Source: Spirogloea muscicola (Eukaryota > Streptophyta > Zygnematophyceae > Spirogloeales > Spirogloeaceae). From it: a stretch of DNA of 13,398 nucleotides. Where the stretch lies: assembly GCA_009602725.1 (NCBI GenBank), contig WELB01000019.1:214869-228266 (forward strand). The letters are read 5' to 3'. Positions within the stretch are counted from its first letter, which is position 1; each line of letters opens with the position of its first letter. The position numbers and the translations under genes are program-made. Of the stretch, positions 1 to 8,149 are shown in pieces. The notes under the pieces were generated by a model that saw nothing but the letters and a program-made list of their open reading frames with translations, was not told the origin of the DNA and ran no database searches.

Positions 1-699
1 GACCGCCTGGCCGGCCATGTCGGGGTGCGCCGCGAGCAGCTCCTGGTGGGCGGTGCGAAGCGCCACCTGGAACGGCAGCGCGCCTTTGTCCACCTCCACC
101 ACCGCCTGCTCCAGTGCACGCCGGCCATGGACCATGAAGCGCTGAGCCACGGAGGCGGCAGTCTGCGCCCAGCTGCCGAGGTATGCAGCCCGGCATGAGC
201 GGACGAGCGGGCGCAGGCCGAGACCCCCGTGGCTGATGGGTAGCGCCGCCTGGTGGATAGCGGCTGGCGACTGGGGGAAGCCCTGGTGGCGGACCAGGGC
301 CGCCAAGCTCGCCACCATGCCCGCGTCGAAAGTCGCGTACGCCGCCAATGCCTCTGGGGACGGCGGGGTGGCCCGCGTCAAGTACTGGGGCCGCTGCCCG
401 ATGGCCTTGGTCAGCATGGCCAAGGACAGCTGCATATCCTCCAGCTCGGGGAGCCGGGCCGCGGGCTGAAGGTGCTCCGCGAGGCGGGCTCGCAGCTGCC
501 CCTCCACGAAGGCTGGCGTGCCGATGGGGACTCCCAGGAGGGTGAAGCCGTCTGCCGGAGTCCGGCAGCCCGGGGGCAGCGCCAGGGTGGGTAGGATCAC
601 ACCAGGGGACCAAGCCGCGCACTTCGCCGGCCGGATGGTCAGGCCGAGGGTGGCCAGCTGCTGCGTGAAAGTAACGAAGGCCGCCGCCACGTCTTCCGG
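1..699 (-). CDS. LINE reverse transcriptase, C-terminal part (partial)
   Basis: The minus-strand frame whose codons fill plus positions 1-3, 4-6 and so on is open across the whole interval and continues past the left edge. It starts just after the position expected for the catalytic (F/Y)xDD box, which is therefore missing. Visible RT landmarks are LATLGLTIRPAKC (the 'sGL.iN..Kc' block), then DGFTLLGVPIG (the 'yLGv.ig' block, about plus 520-552), LTKAIGQRPQYLTRATPP, and LPISHGGLGLRPL followed by AAYLGSW. This order is typical of the post-palm and thumb region of LINE (non-LTR) ORF2 proteins. The upstream end abuts a LINE 3' tail module at 700, so this copy is either 5'-truncated there or was interrupted by another insertion. 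It is a mobile-element remnant, not a host gene. LINE identity is confident; the subfamily is unknown. Confidence 0.78.
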
Positions 700-898
700 T
701 GGCACTCCCAATGGGGGCAAGGGCTGCGAAAAGCCAGCCCAAAAAGGAATCACAAAGGTTCAGAGGGGCCTAAGAGCGGTGAGCAACTACAAAGAAGAAG
801 TGGCACTCCCAATGGGGGCAAGGGCTGCGAAAAGCCAGCCCAAAAAGAATTCACAAAGGTTCAGAGGGGCCTAAGAGCGGTGAGCAGCTACAAAGGGG
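700..898 (-). repeat. Two tandem 101-bp LINE tail units
   Basis: Units 700-800 and 801-898 differ at only a few positions (for example aggaatcac versus agaattcac, and caactac versus cagctac). Each holds the hairpin core (721-740 and 822-841), with arms GGGCTG and CAGCCC. Confidence 0.85.
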
Positions 899-1041
899 CC
901 TGAGGATGCAATGGTAAAACAGGGGGAGGATGGATCACTCAATAAGTACGAGTGAGGAGCTACAAAGGGGCCTCTTCTTCTGAGGATGCTATGGTAAAAC
1001 AGGGGGAGGATGGATCACTCAGTAAGTACGAGTGAGGAGCC
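882..1041 (-). repeat. Tandem duplication, period 72-80 bp
   Basis: The block with ctacaaaggggcc, tgaggatgc, atggtaaaacaggggg and gatcactcaataagtacgag occurs twice, with 901 matching 981. The second copy carries an extra 8 bases, tcttcttc. It covers the stop codon and proximal 3' tail of the LINE copy. Confidence 0.8.
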
Positions 1042-1333
1042 TCAGATCCGACAGACTAGCTGCCGGGAAGCTATCACCCTGACGAAAGCCAGAGCCCGCA
1101 GCGAGAGCACGGCCAGCTCGCAGATGCAGAGCGTGGGCCATGGACCGCTGCAGGGATACAGAGAGGCGCATCCGATATACCTGAGCCCACGAGCCCACGG
1201 CGTTGAAGTCGGCTGGCTCGCCGCGTCTGCGGGACACAGCCCGCCGCGCAAGCCTAGCCAATAGGTCAAGCCACTGGGACCCAAGAGTCCCGTGCACGTC
1301 CACCGCCAAGGGGACGAACTCGTCGGCGTCGGA

Positions 1334-1380
1334 AGAAAGAGCTCGCCAATTGAGGATAGGGGGAGGGCGTGGCAGCTGCC
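1334..1380 (-). repeat. Partial LINE tail module
   Basis: The segment around gagctcgccaattgaggata matches the distal tail seen at 1828-1850 (other strand) and 12915-12970. It ends exactly where LINE coding sequence begins at 1333. Confidence 0.55.
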
Positions 1381-1412
1381 GGGATCCCGAACGAAAGAAG
1401 AAGAGGAAGAAG

Positions 1413-1443
1413 AGCAACTAAGAAGAGAGTCTTCTTAGTTGCT
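1413..1443. repeat. Perfect 14-bp inverted repeat, 3-nt loop
   Basis: AGCAACTAAGAAGA (1413-1426) and TCTTCTTAGTTGCT (1430-1443) are exact reverse complements separated by GAG. It sits at the switch point between minus-oriented LINE pieces on the left and plus-oriented tail modules on the right. Confidence 0.85.
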
Positions 1444-1470
1444 ACGTCATAAGATGTGCTTACCTTTGTA

Positions 1471-1566
1471 CTTGGCCATCCTGGCCTTCGACTTTTTCAA
1501 ATACACGAAATTCTTCCCTTTTCTTGGCCATTTGGCCTTCGTTTGTTTCAAATACACGAAAATTCG
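1471..1566 (+). repeat. Two imperfect units of about 52 bp
   Basis: cttggccatcctggccttcg... (1471) and cttggccatttggccttcg... (1523) both run on to tttcaaatacacgaaa and attc. The sequence is T/C-rich and adjoins LINE tail material. No coding role is apparent. Confidence 0.65.
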
Positions 1567-1962
1567 TTTTCTATGGGCGAGCACTTTCTTCTTTTTTCTT
1601 CTCCCGCACCCCTCGCTGCTGCGGCTGCAGGGGTTACTGAGTGATTTGTAGCTGCTTTCTTTCTTTGTGTGCTTTATTTTCTTAGCGCTTCCTCTTTCTT
1701 TGGCTTGGGATATTGTCCATTCTTTTGGGCTGGCTTGCCACTCTTCTCTATGGGCGAGCACATTCTTTCCTCTGGCCCTCTTCTCGTACTTTGTTCATTC
1801 TTTTTTGGGCTGGCTTTTCCAGCCCCTATCCTCAATGGGCGAGCCCTTCTTCTTTTCCTTCTCCCGCACGCCCTTGGAACGCCGCCACGCCCCCGTCCCA
1901 CCTTGAGGAATTTGCTCGCCCATGGAGAAGAGGGGCTGGGAAAGGCCAGCCCAAAAACATTG
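1567..1962. mobile_element. Cluster of LINE tail modules in both orientations
   Basis: Plus-oriented modules are tail-only at 1569-1590, a module at 1713-1770 with an incomplete hairpin, and a full module at about 1790-1860 (core 1807-1825, followed by ctatcctcaatgggcgagc). A minus-oriented module lies at 1913-1962 (core 1933-1952). The last two face each other and could fold into a stem of about 45 bp. Confidence 0.7.
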
Positions 1963-2027
1963 TCAATTTGAAGCCATCTCTTGTGAGCTTCGCTTTGCGG
2001 AAACCGAGTGCTGCTTAAATGGCTTGA

Positions 2028-2249
2028 TCTGGCCTCGGCCCATTCGAAGGAGCTCACCCCTTCTCGCACCCCCGCCCACAAGTAGTCCCGCACTCCCCGC
2101 GCGCCCCTCGCACCAGCGCCGCCGAGCCCTTGGACGATGTTGCCGACGATCTGAGCGCCTCATCACCGCCATCGTCGCCAGTGACGACCTCTGACGCCGC
2201 GCCGCAAGATACAACATTCGGGCTCTGCAAGATTCCGGTGACCGGTTGA
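2028..2249 (+). other. Open, ATG-less coding-like fragment
   Basis: This frame is open from after a TGA at 2025-2027 to a TGA at 2247-2249, and reads ...SAAEPLDDVADDLSASSPP...TFGLCKIPVTG. The composition is protein-like (acidic and Ser/Pro-rich) and unlike the neighbouring repeats. There is no ATG, it is only about 73 codons long, and no family is recognised. It may be a captured or dead exon beside the left end of the foldback element, or chance. Confidence 0.2.
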
Positions 2250-2328
2250 GCTTTGCACGGCGGCATCATGAATTCCAGAAACTTTATGGCATGAACAGAG
2301 ACTCTGGCAGGCCTCGGCGCTCCACGAT

Positions 2329-3311
2329 GCGCCTTCGATCGAGCTACTGTACTGCAAAGAGCTTGTAGCTCACTTGCTCCTTACATGGTCTACGCTTCAA
2401 TGTACGGTTCTTATGTGCCATCTGATCTAGCTTCCATTGCGTCTGCACAACTGCACCATGTAAGTGCCGATCTTTATTTTTGATATTCATGCCCATGCCT
2501 ATTGCATCACAGCAAGCAGACTCTGAAGGAATGATGAATTGCCAAATCTCCAACCTTTTGATTAAGCTTGCTGTTGTCCGCAAGTATATCAATGCCGCTC
2601 CTCCCTGACAGCTGGTTACTTGTTTCTTTGTTTGTGGAAGCTTGATGGTAGAGTTGCTGGAGGCGAGGTACTAGCTTGCTCAGTGCCAAAGTCCAAGTAG
2701 CAGAAGCCTCGTGAGAGAAGGCGCGCGGTGCGCATGCAATGGAATGGCGGCCAATTCAAGCAATACATTGAGGTGAGAGTACGTCAGAGAGGACAAGTGG
2801 ACCAGATGTCGACCTAGTCTGACAGCCAATCATGTCTGAGGAGGACATGTCAGCCCTCCACTTACCCTACTGCTAGTCACTACCCTCCTCAGACATGATT
2901 GGCTGTCAGCCTAGGTCGACATCTTCAATTTGTCCTCGCTGACCTACCTACTCTCACATCTCTCTCGAGGCTTCTGTTTTTCGGACTTTGTCACTGAGCA
3001 GGCTAACACCTCGCCTCCAGCAACTCAACCAAACAAGCGTTCACCAACAACGACCAGTTGTTACCTCGTGTACACTTGCAAACAACAGCAAGCAATATTG
3101 AAAGTTGGAGATTGGGCAAGTCATCATTCAGAGTCTGCTTGCTGTAATGCAATGGGCATGAGTATGGAGCTCGGCACTCATATGATGCAGTTGTGCAAAC
3201 GCAGAGAAAGCTAGGTCAGATGGCACATGGTAAATGTACAAAAGAGCGTGGTGTGTGTGAGGAGCTAGTAAGCTAGAAGCTCGTGCACTACAGTAGCTCG
3301 ATTGTAGGCGC
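2329..3311. mobile_element. Foldback (long inverted-repeat) element
   Basis: The left arm (2329-2843) and right arm (2885-3311) are imperfect reverse complements along their whole length. The outermost 23 bp (2329-2351 versus 3289-3311, both starting GCGCCT after reverse-complementing) differ at two positions. The innermost 36 bp (2808-2843 versus 2885-2920) differ at one. Arms differ by indels, including about 50 extra bases in the left arm near 2718-2770. The loop, 2844-2884, is 41 nt. No transposase frame and no clear target-site duplication are visible, so this looks like a non-autonomous foldback or large MITE. Part of the family recurs at 4080-4461. Confidence 0.8.
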
Positions 3312-3589
3312 TTCTCCTTGTAAGGCGAATAATCTTCAGCCGAAAGCCTGGAGTGAAAATAGCATGTTCAGCGAATCCAATTTCGAAGCTAGTCGGCCTG
3401 AAGCGAGGTTCTCTGCACCATATGAGCGTTCAGAAGGAGAAGAGGCGCTGCATTAGCAGTTTATGCAGATTGCCCCGTGGATAGGGCAACTGCCCATCTC
3501 AGCACCGCCTCAATCGTAGGACAACTCGTAGAAGGCCTTGCCGATATATTTACAACCTGGTGAAGCCCCGCTTGGGCCGACCAACGTAG
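3312..3589. other. Intergenic, nothing recognised
   Basis: I see no convincing gene, RNA or repeat between the foldback element and the next LINE tail module. Confidence 0.5.
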
Positions 3590-3660
3590 CTGCTCTTGCA
3601 TTCTTTTTGGGCTGGTCTATCCCAGCCCCTACCTTCCATGGGAAAGCACTTCCTGTTTTT
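3590..3660 (+). repeat. Lone LINE tail module
   Basis: The hairpin core at 3609-3628 (GGGCTGG...CCCAGCCC) is followed by ctaccttccatgggaaagcacttcc, matching the tail consensus seen at 1807-1860 and 8408-8455. Confidence 0.7.
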
Positions 3661-3662
3661 TC

Positions 3663-4050
3663 TTGCAGCACCACATGCTTCCGCCGCAGCCGCCGCCGCC
3701 GCAGCCGCAGCTGTCACTACTGCCGCTGGCGTTACCAACAGTGAGCGCCATCCTTGCTACAGTCGCCATTGAATACCGCCCAGTCATAGGCTCGCGTCAG
3801 TCCACGGACGTTGTCGCCACAGCCGCTGTGGCCGCTGTTGCGGCCATGGCATTGCTGTCGGGATAACAGGCCAGGTCAATGACGGCGCTGTCCGCTGCTG
3901 AGCCGCCGCTGGGCATGGGCAAGCGCAAGCGCAGCCTTTCACCCCATTGGGTCATGGCCAAGGGGCACATCTGCGGCCGCTGCCATTACTTCAAGGTATC
4001 CTGCAACATTGTACATTAAGTGACTGGTGCTGGGACAGCAGCGGGCTGCC
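3663..4050 (+). pseudogene. Broken paralogue of the minus-strand zinc-motif gene
   Basis: One plus frame reads a Pro/Gln-rich start (MLPPQPPPPQPQ), a stop at 3864-3866, then from 3915 MGKRKRSLSPHW, AKGHICGRCHYFKVSCNIVH and a stop at 4017-4019. After that stop it continues VTGAGTAAGC. The intact minus-strand gene reads GKGKRKRSRSPPR, AKGRSCGRCRHFKKSCNRVH, TTGAETAGC. The match therefore spans the basic stretch, all three Cys and the His, and crosses the second stop. Homology fades at about 4050, where foldback-derived sequence begins. The copy lies opposite and tail-to-tail to the intact gene. Two in-frame stops and loss of the 3' half make it a pseudogene. Confidence 0.72.
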
Positions 4051-4079
4051 CGCGGCGGGCTGCCGCTGGCGACACACTT

Positions 4080-4461
4080 TCGTGTGCATCTGCACAACTG
4101 CACCACGTCAGTGCCGATCTTTCCTTCATATCATGCCCATGCCTATTACATTACAGCAGTTATCAATGAGAAAGCTTCTACCTCGCCTCCAGCAACTCAA
4201 TTGATCAAGCTTCCATCAACAATAACCAGTTGTTACCTAATGGTACACTTGCAACAACAGCAAGCAACTAAGCAAGCTGGAGTTTTGGCAAGTCATCATT
4301 CATTCAGAGTCTGCTGAAATCCGTTCAGCAAGAGGTTCAAGAGAGATGTGAGAGTAGTTCAGAGAGGACACCTGGACCACATGACGACCTATCCTGACAG
4401 CCAATCATGTCTGAGGAGGACATATTCAGTCCTCCTCCTACCCTACTGCTCGTCACTACCA
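4080..4461. mobile_element. Half foldback element with an inverted centre
   Basis: 4081-4158 matches left-arm 2437-2515 in the same orientation. 4158-4315 matches the right arm (about 2998-3150) in direct orientation, so it is flipped relative to its flanks. 4316-4461 again matches the left arm and loop (about 2755-2884), including gacagccaatcatgtctgag and ctactgc.cgtcactacc. The outer terminal repeat and the whole second arm are missing. Confidence 0.75.
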
Positions 4462-5819
4462 ACAAAGAGCGGCATTGCCAAGGATGACGGCCTCCATTTC
4501 ATCAAGGAGACCGAAGTCGATGTGGTCGAAGTCGGCTATGAGCGGACTCTTAGGTGAGTCCCATCCGCCACAATGTGACGGTTGGGGAAAGTCGAAGACG
4601 GCGAGGTCAATGCCGTCTTCGCCATACAAGTGCGAAGGGAATGCCTCCTGTCCGCCTGTGAGGGCCGGGGGAGAGTCGAAGACGGCGAGGTCAAAGCCGT
4701 CCTCGCCATACAAGAGCGAAGGGCATGCCTCCTGGCCGCCTGTGAGGGCCGCCTCTGTCCACTCCGCCACGTCAACGCTGTCAGCGTTGACTGGACTGGG
4801 CAGGGCGCCATGCCCCGCTGGGAGGGCCGCCTCAATCAGGTCTGGCATAATAGCCTCCTCGCCGTAGTATGACGGCTCGAGAACCGCCTCCTGCCCGGAC
4901 TGGAGAGACGCCGCTGCCGGCATCGCAACAGCAGCGGCAGCGGCGGCCTCGGGTCCGATGGCCTCCACGAGGCGCTGCAGCAGCGTCAGGTTCTCGGCGT
5001 TGAGCCCGGCGAGGCGACGCTTGGCGGCCTCCACGGCGGTCGTGATGCCAGAGAAGGGCTCCGCCTTCAGGAGCCTCGCCTCATCGAGAAGGCTGCAAGT
5101 TGCGATGCGCGTGTCACGTCAGAGGCAGAGTTTTCGCCTACAGTCAGCGGCAGCAGAGGCAGACAGTCGGAACGCAGCATATACAGCGTGCTGCAGCGGC
5201 GGCCGGTCTCAGACCTGTCGACCATTTGTACTTTGTCATGGTGGGAGTGGCCGAGCGCAAGCATCTTTGTGAGCTGCTTCCCCCCGAAGGACTGGTGGAT
5301 GTCCACAAAGACGGCCTCGCCGTCGTTGTTGGGCTCCACCGGAAAGAGGCTGGCCAGCGAGCAGCCCGCCGTCTCGGCGCCAGTTGTCGGATGGACGCGG
5401 TTGCATGACTTCTTGAAGTGGCGGCAGCGGCCGCAGCTGCGCCCCTTGGCCAGGGCCCGCGGCGGCGAACGGCTGCGCTTGCGCTTGCCCTTGCCCGCCG
5501 GCGGGCTCGGCCGCGGGGCGGCGCCGCGGCATCTCCCGGCCTGGCGGCCCTCGAGCGGAGCAGCGGTTGGCGTGGGAGGGAGGCCCAGCCCGGACCGGCC
5601 CATGGCGGGGCGGGCTGCGGGAGGAGCGGCTCCCACGACCAACGGCGGCGGCGGAGGCGCTGGCTGGTCAGGCGCTGGGGATGGCGATGCGGCTGTGTGG
5701 TGGTCCCGAGCAGAGGAGGGAGGGGAATCAGAGGAGGTGGGGGGACCGNGGCCGGGGGCGCGGGAAGGGGGGGTTGGGGTGGAGGGAGGGGGGGGGTGCC
5801 TCCGACGCCGTCGCGCCAT
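4456..5819 (-). CDS. Predicted nuclear protein, CxxC-x6-C-x3-H motif, acidic repeats
   Basis: I recognise no named family. The two-exon model is exon 1 5819-5215, a 122-bp intron (donor CAG|GTCTGA; acceptor CTTGCAG|CC) and exon 2 5092-4456, giving 413 aa. The join restores one frame (VQMVD-S-LLDEARLL). The ATG at 5819 is the first after an in-frame TGA (5915-5913) and has a good context (GAAATGGCG). Domains in order: Arg/Pro-rich disordered start (1-110); basic, NLS-like KRKRSRSPPR (112-121); CGRCRHFKKSCNRVH (C129, C132, C139, H143), with C153 nearby; a charged, possibly helical segment (about 203-250) and a poly-Ala run; 28-residue repeats with YGEDG(F/I)DLAVFD (from 317 and 345); and a final acidic patch, DFDHIDFGLLDEME (389-402). 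Order and composition suggest a transcription factor with an acidic activation domain. This is inference. One N (5749, residue 24) lies in exon 1. Confidence 0.6.
4591..4755 (-). repeat. In-frame 84-bp tandem repeat in exon 2
   Basis: Plus positions 4591-4674 and 4675-4755 are close copies at a period of 84 bp, which is exactly 28 codons. They encode the two ALTGGQEA...YGEDG.DLAVFD units. A weaker, longer unit (SGQEAVLEPSYYGEE) lies upstream in the protein. Confidence 0.8.
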
Positions 5820-5844
5820 TTCGCGTGCGGTGGGGACCACGCTG

Positions 5845-5920
5845 CCTCCACGTGGCGAGGTATGAGCGGCTGGACCGACAACGGTCTCGCTTCCCGCGCA
5901 AAAAAGCTGCCCTCACGTGC
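5845..5920 (-). promoter_or_regulatory. Promoter with two CACGTG boxes and E2F-like site
   Basis: Upstream of the ATG at 5819 lie CCACGTGG (5848-5855, a palindromic G-box), CACGTG (5914-5919) and TTCCCGCGCAAAA (5891-5903, similar to E2F/DP sites). CACGTG is the core bound by bHLH and bZIP factors. No clear TATA box is seen. The motifs are visible; function is inferred. Confidence 0.4.
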
Positions 5921-6967
5921 GCCACGCGAGCGCCACGCAAGCGCCGCAACGGCCCGCCTGCCCGCGTTGATCTGGATGGCGATCGCGCCGATCCGGACCG
6001 CATCGCGCGGCTCAGGACCGTCCGATGTCCGGCCCTTGGCGCCGCGGCGCCAACGAAGCTGCACCCGCAACGAGCCGCGGCCTGCAGCTGGCTTGTGTAA
6101 GCCAACAATTCGCTTGATCTTATTCTGAGCCATAGCTATGACGCCTAACAATATAGCAGTAAGGCTGCCATGGCGGTGGCATACCACCGACGTGCTGAGC
6201 GCCACGCCGCCTGGGCGTGAGGTGGCCGCTCGCCGGCTGAGCCTGACCGCTTGCTGTTCAGATTCGAGGAAAGGGGTTCAAGCTTTTAGGGCTCTGGCAG
6301 CAGCTGCCGCCAATTCCACCTTCGCTACTGCCTCTGCCACTGTCAGCTTGCTGATAGAACGGCCGCATGAGTCTGCCAGCGAGCAGCGCAGCAGGTGGTG
6401 GTTACGGTGGGGAAAGGTAGTGGCGTGGCCAGCTGCCAAGATGCTCTTATGCCATTGCTAAAAGCACGTCGTCGATCCACCTCGTCGCTAGCCGCGCCGT
6501 CCCACCGCCGACGTTTCCACCCGCTGGCTGTGGTCTTCTGAGCTTCGCTGACTAGGAACCCTACAAACACCATGCACGAGGTGGCTACTAAGTGACGGCG
6601 TTCTCTGGGGTCACTCGCGAGACTCTGCGCCTGCTTTATCACAGGTCGGGGCAGGTCTGTCGCCCTCGAGACTGCCTCATATTACAAGAGCCTGGAAGGC
6701 CACCATTTCCTGGTAAGCTGTGACTGCGGCAAACGCTGAGACTGGAGGGCCACTGCACTCGCAAGTGGGGCATTCTGGGACATTACTTGTTTTACGCGCA
6801 TCCCTGATTCTCCCTTCTGCACACGGCAACGCAGCCGGTCTCCTTCTCCACATCTTTGACGACTTGAAGCAGTTCAAAGGCAAGCGTGCAAAGACGAACC
6901 TGACGCGCACATGCTTCTTAGATTTGCACAGCTCGGGGAGCGCACGGCCACGCACGACCTGCTCCAT
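5921..6967. other. Intergenic, no supported gene
   Basis: The sequence is GC-rich near 5950-6080 and mixed later. Open frames exist but overlap on several frames without recognisable motifs. A short minus-strand frame near 6800-6920 reads LCTLAFELLQVVKDVEKETGCVAV and looks protein-like, but it lacks a start and convincing splice sites. Confidence 0.4.
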
Positions 6968-7192
6968 GACACGAGGTGGCCATATGATTACCTGCATCAT
7001 GCCCCTCAACGCGGGGCTGGCACATCACAGGCCGGGTTGACCTTGTCGGATATTCTGCAAGCCATAGCCCCCAGAGGTGGCCATATGACACGAGGTGGCC
7101 ATATGAGTACCTGCATCATGCCCCTCAACACGCGGCTGGCACATCACAGGCCGGGTTGACCTTGTCGGATGTTCTGCGAGCCGTAGCCCCCA
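6968..7192. repeat. 119-bp tandem duplication
   Basis: 6968-7086 and 7087-7192 repeat with a period of 119 bp and few differences (gacacgaggtggccatatga at both starts, then cctgcatcatgcccctcaac and ggccgggttgaccttgtcgg). The period is not a multiple of three, and a partial gaggtggccatatga also sits at the junction. Confidence 0.85.
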
Positions 7193-8140
7193 AAACATTG
7201 TGGACATTGTCGTACATAGGCGAGGGGCCGCTTGCGTCACAGGAAGTGGCATGCGTCGCCAACTTTAAGCAGAAGAAGCACACCTTTGAAGGACTTCAAT
7301 GCCCTTAGCTGTCACACGACGGTGGATCTTGCCCACGTGTCGGAGCTGCTGAGCTCTGATACAGGTGCGTAGAATGGCAGAGTGCTAAACGAGGGCCAGC
7401 GCAACGAACGTCTCACACCCTCGGTCGCAGCAACGGAATGGGACTGCCTCAAGAGGCGGTGACTGTGAGCAGCCAGCTACAATATAGAAGGCAGGGATTG
7501 GCATACGAAAAGGGCACGAAGGACGCACTTCCAAATTGGCTGCTGCTTTGACGGACTCGATAGGCCCCAATATCAGGGGCAGGTAGGACAAGCAAGGTGA
7601 GTACCCGCTCTCTGCCGGAAAGCTGGAGAGAGCAGAGGACTAGCTGTCGACACTGGAGTTGGCTGCTAGCCCGCTCTGCACCAATCAACGTGCGTGCGTT
7701 TTGCTGCGTGCCAGTCGCAGCAGTAATGCAAGTTGCTGATAGAGCACGGAGCCTGACAGGTCAAAGTTCGCATTTGGCAAATGGCCTCCACGGCTGTGAT
7801 CACTCTGCCATGACGTACTTTTACCTCGGGCTAACTGAGAGCCACGCTTAAATCGAAGCACGGACCGCCAAATGGTGGCAAAAAGTGGTTCAGCAAGACT
7901 CCTGCCATTCAGCGAGCGTCAAGGGCAGCAGCGCGAGCAGACCGTTTTCAGGTGTACTATGTAAAACTCTTCATCTCGCTCCAGCGTATACAGGCATTCA
8001 ATTTGGGGGCTACCGCCCCAGTCTTTCGGCGTGGCAACGTTGTTTCAGCTGCTAGATATTCTGACTTGCGGCCGTTGACTAGGTTTACCGAGCACCCATT
8101 CGTAGTGTCCACTTGCGTAGCTCTGTCAAATGCACGCTTT
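7193..8140. other. Intergenic, no supported gene
   Basis: Small open stretches occur (for example around 7235-7370, ending near a gtgcgt donor-like site), but no exon chain or family can be supported. Confidence 0.4.
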
Positions 8141-8149
8141 CTGATTCTG

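Larger units (their letters stand above)
700..1333 (-). mobile_element. 5'-truncated LINE copy: end of ORF2 plus 3' tail
   Basis: On the minus strand, 1333-1019 encodes a protein end starting DADEFVPLAVDVHGTLGSQW, continuing FNAVGSWAQVYRMRLSVSL and closing with SDLRLLTRTY and a TGA (1021-1019). This resembles the extreme C-terminus of algal and plant LINE ORF2 proteins ('FVPf.vd..G.lG'). After the stop comes a roughly 320-bp 3' region. It contains two near-identical 72/80-bp units (about 882-953 and 954-1041, overlapping the ORF end) and two 101-bp units (700-800 and 801-898), each of the latter carrying a GGGCTG...CAGCCC hairpin. The 5' end is truncated at about 1333, where it meets another tail module. 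The same ORF end and tail recur at 8521-8690, which supports one repeat family. Confidence 0.7.

Noticed and set aside
236-874. Plus-strand open frames over the left edge
   Set aside because: They are mirror images of the minus-strand LINE reverse-transcriptase frame, which has recognisable RT blocks.
700-900. CRISPR-like array of hairpin repeats
   Set aside because: The repeats are 101-bp direct tandem copies without unique spacers, in a eukaryotic LINE tail.
5144-6205. 353-codon open frame on the minus strand over the zinc-motif gene
   Set aside because: It is GC-driven and Arg/Ala/Pro-rich with no motif. The neighbouring frame carries the KRKRS and CxxC motif that is also conserved in the pseudogene, and the upstream part of this frame lies in the promoter.
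6790-6930. Minus-strand exon-like LAFELLQVVKDVEKETGCVAV
   Set aside because: The frame is about 41 codons, with a stop just upstream, no ATG, no clear splice pair and no neighbouring exons.
7200-7372. Plus-strand exon-like VANFKQKKHTFEGLQCP and DLAVHVSELL-type frames
   Set aside because: Two different frames look protein-like but neither joins to anything, and no start or recognised family was found. The second label is only approximate: that frame reads VDLAHVSELLSSDT.
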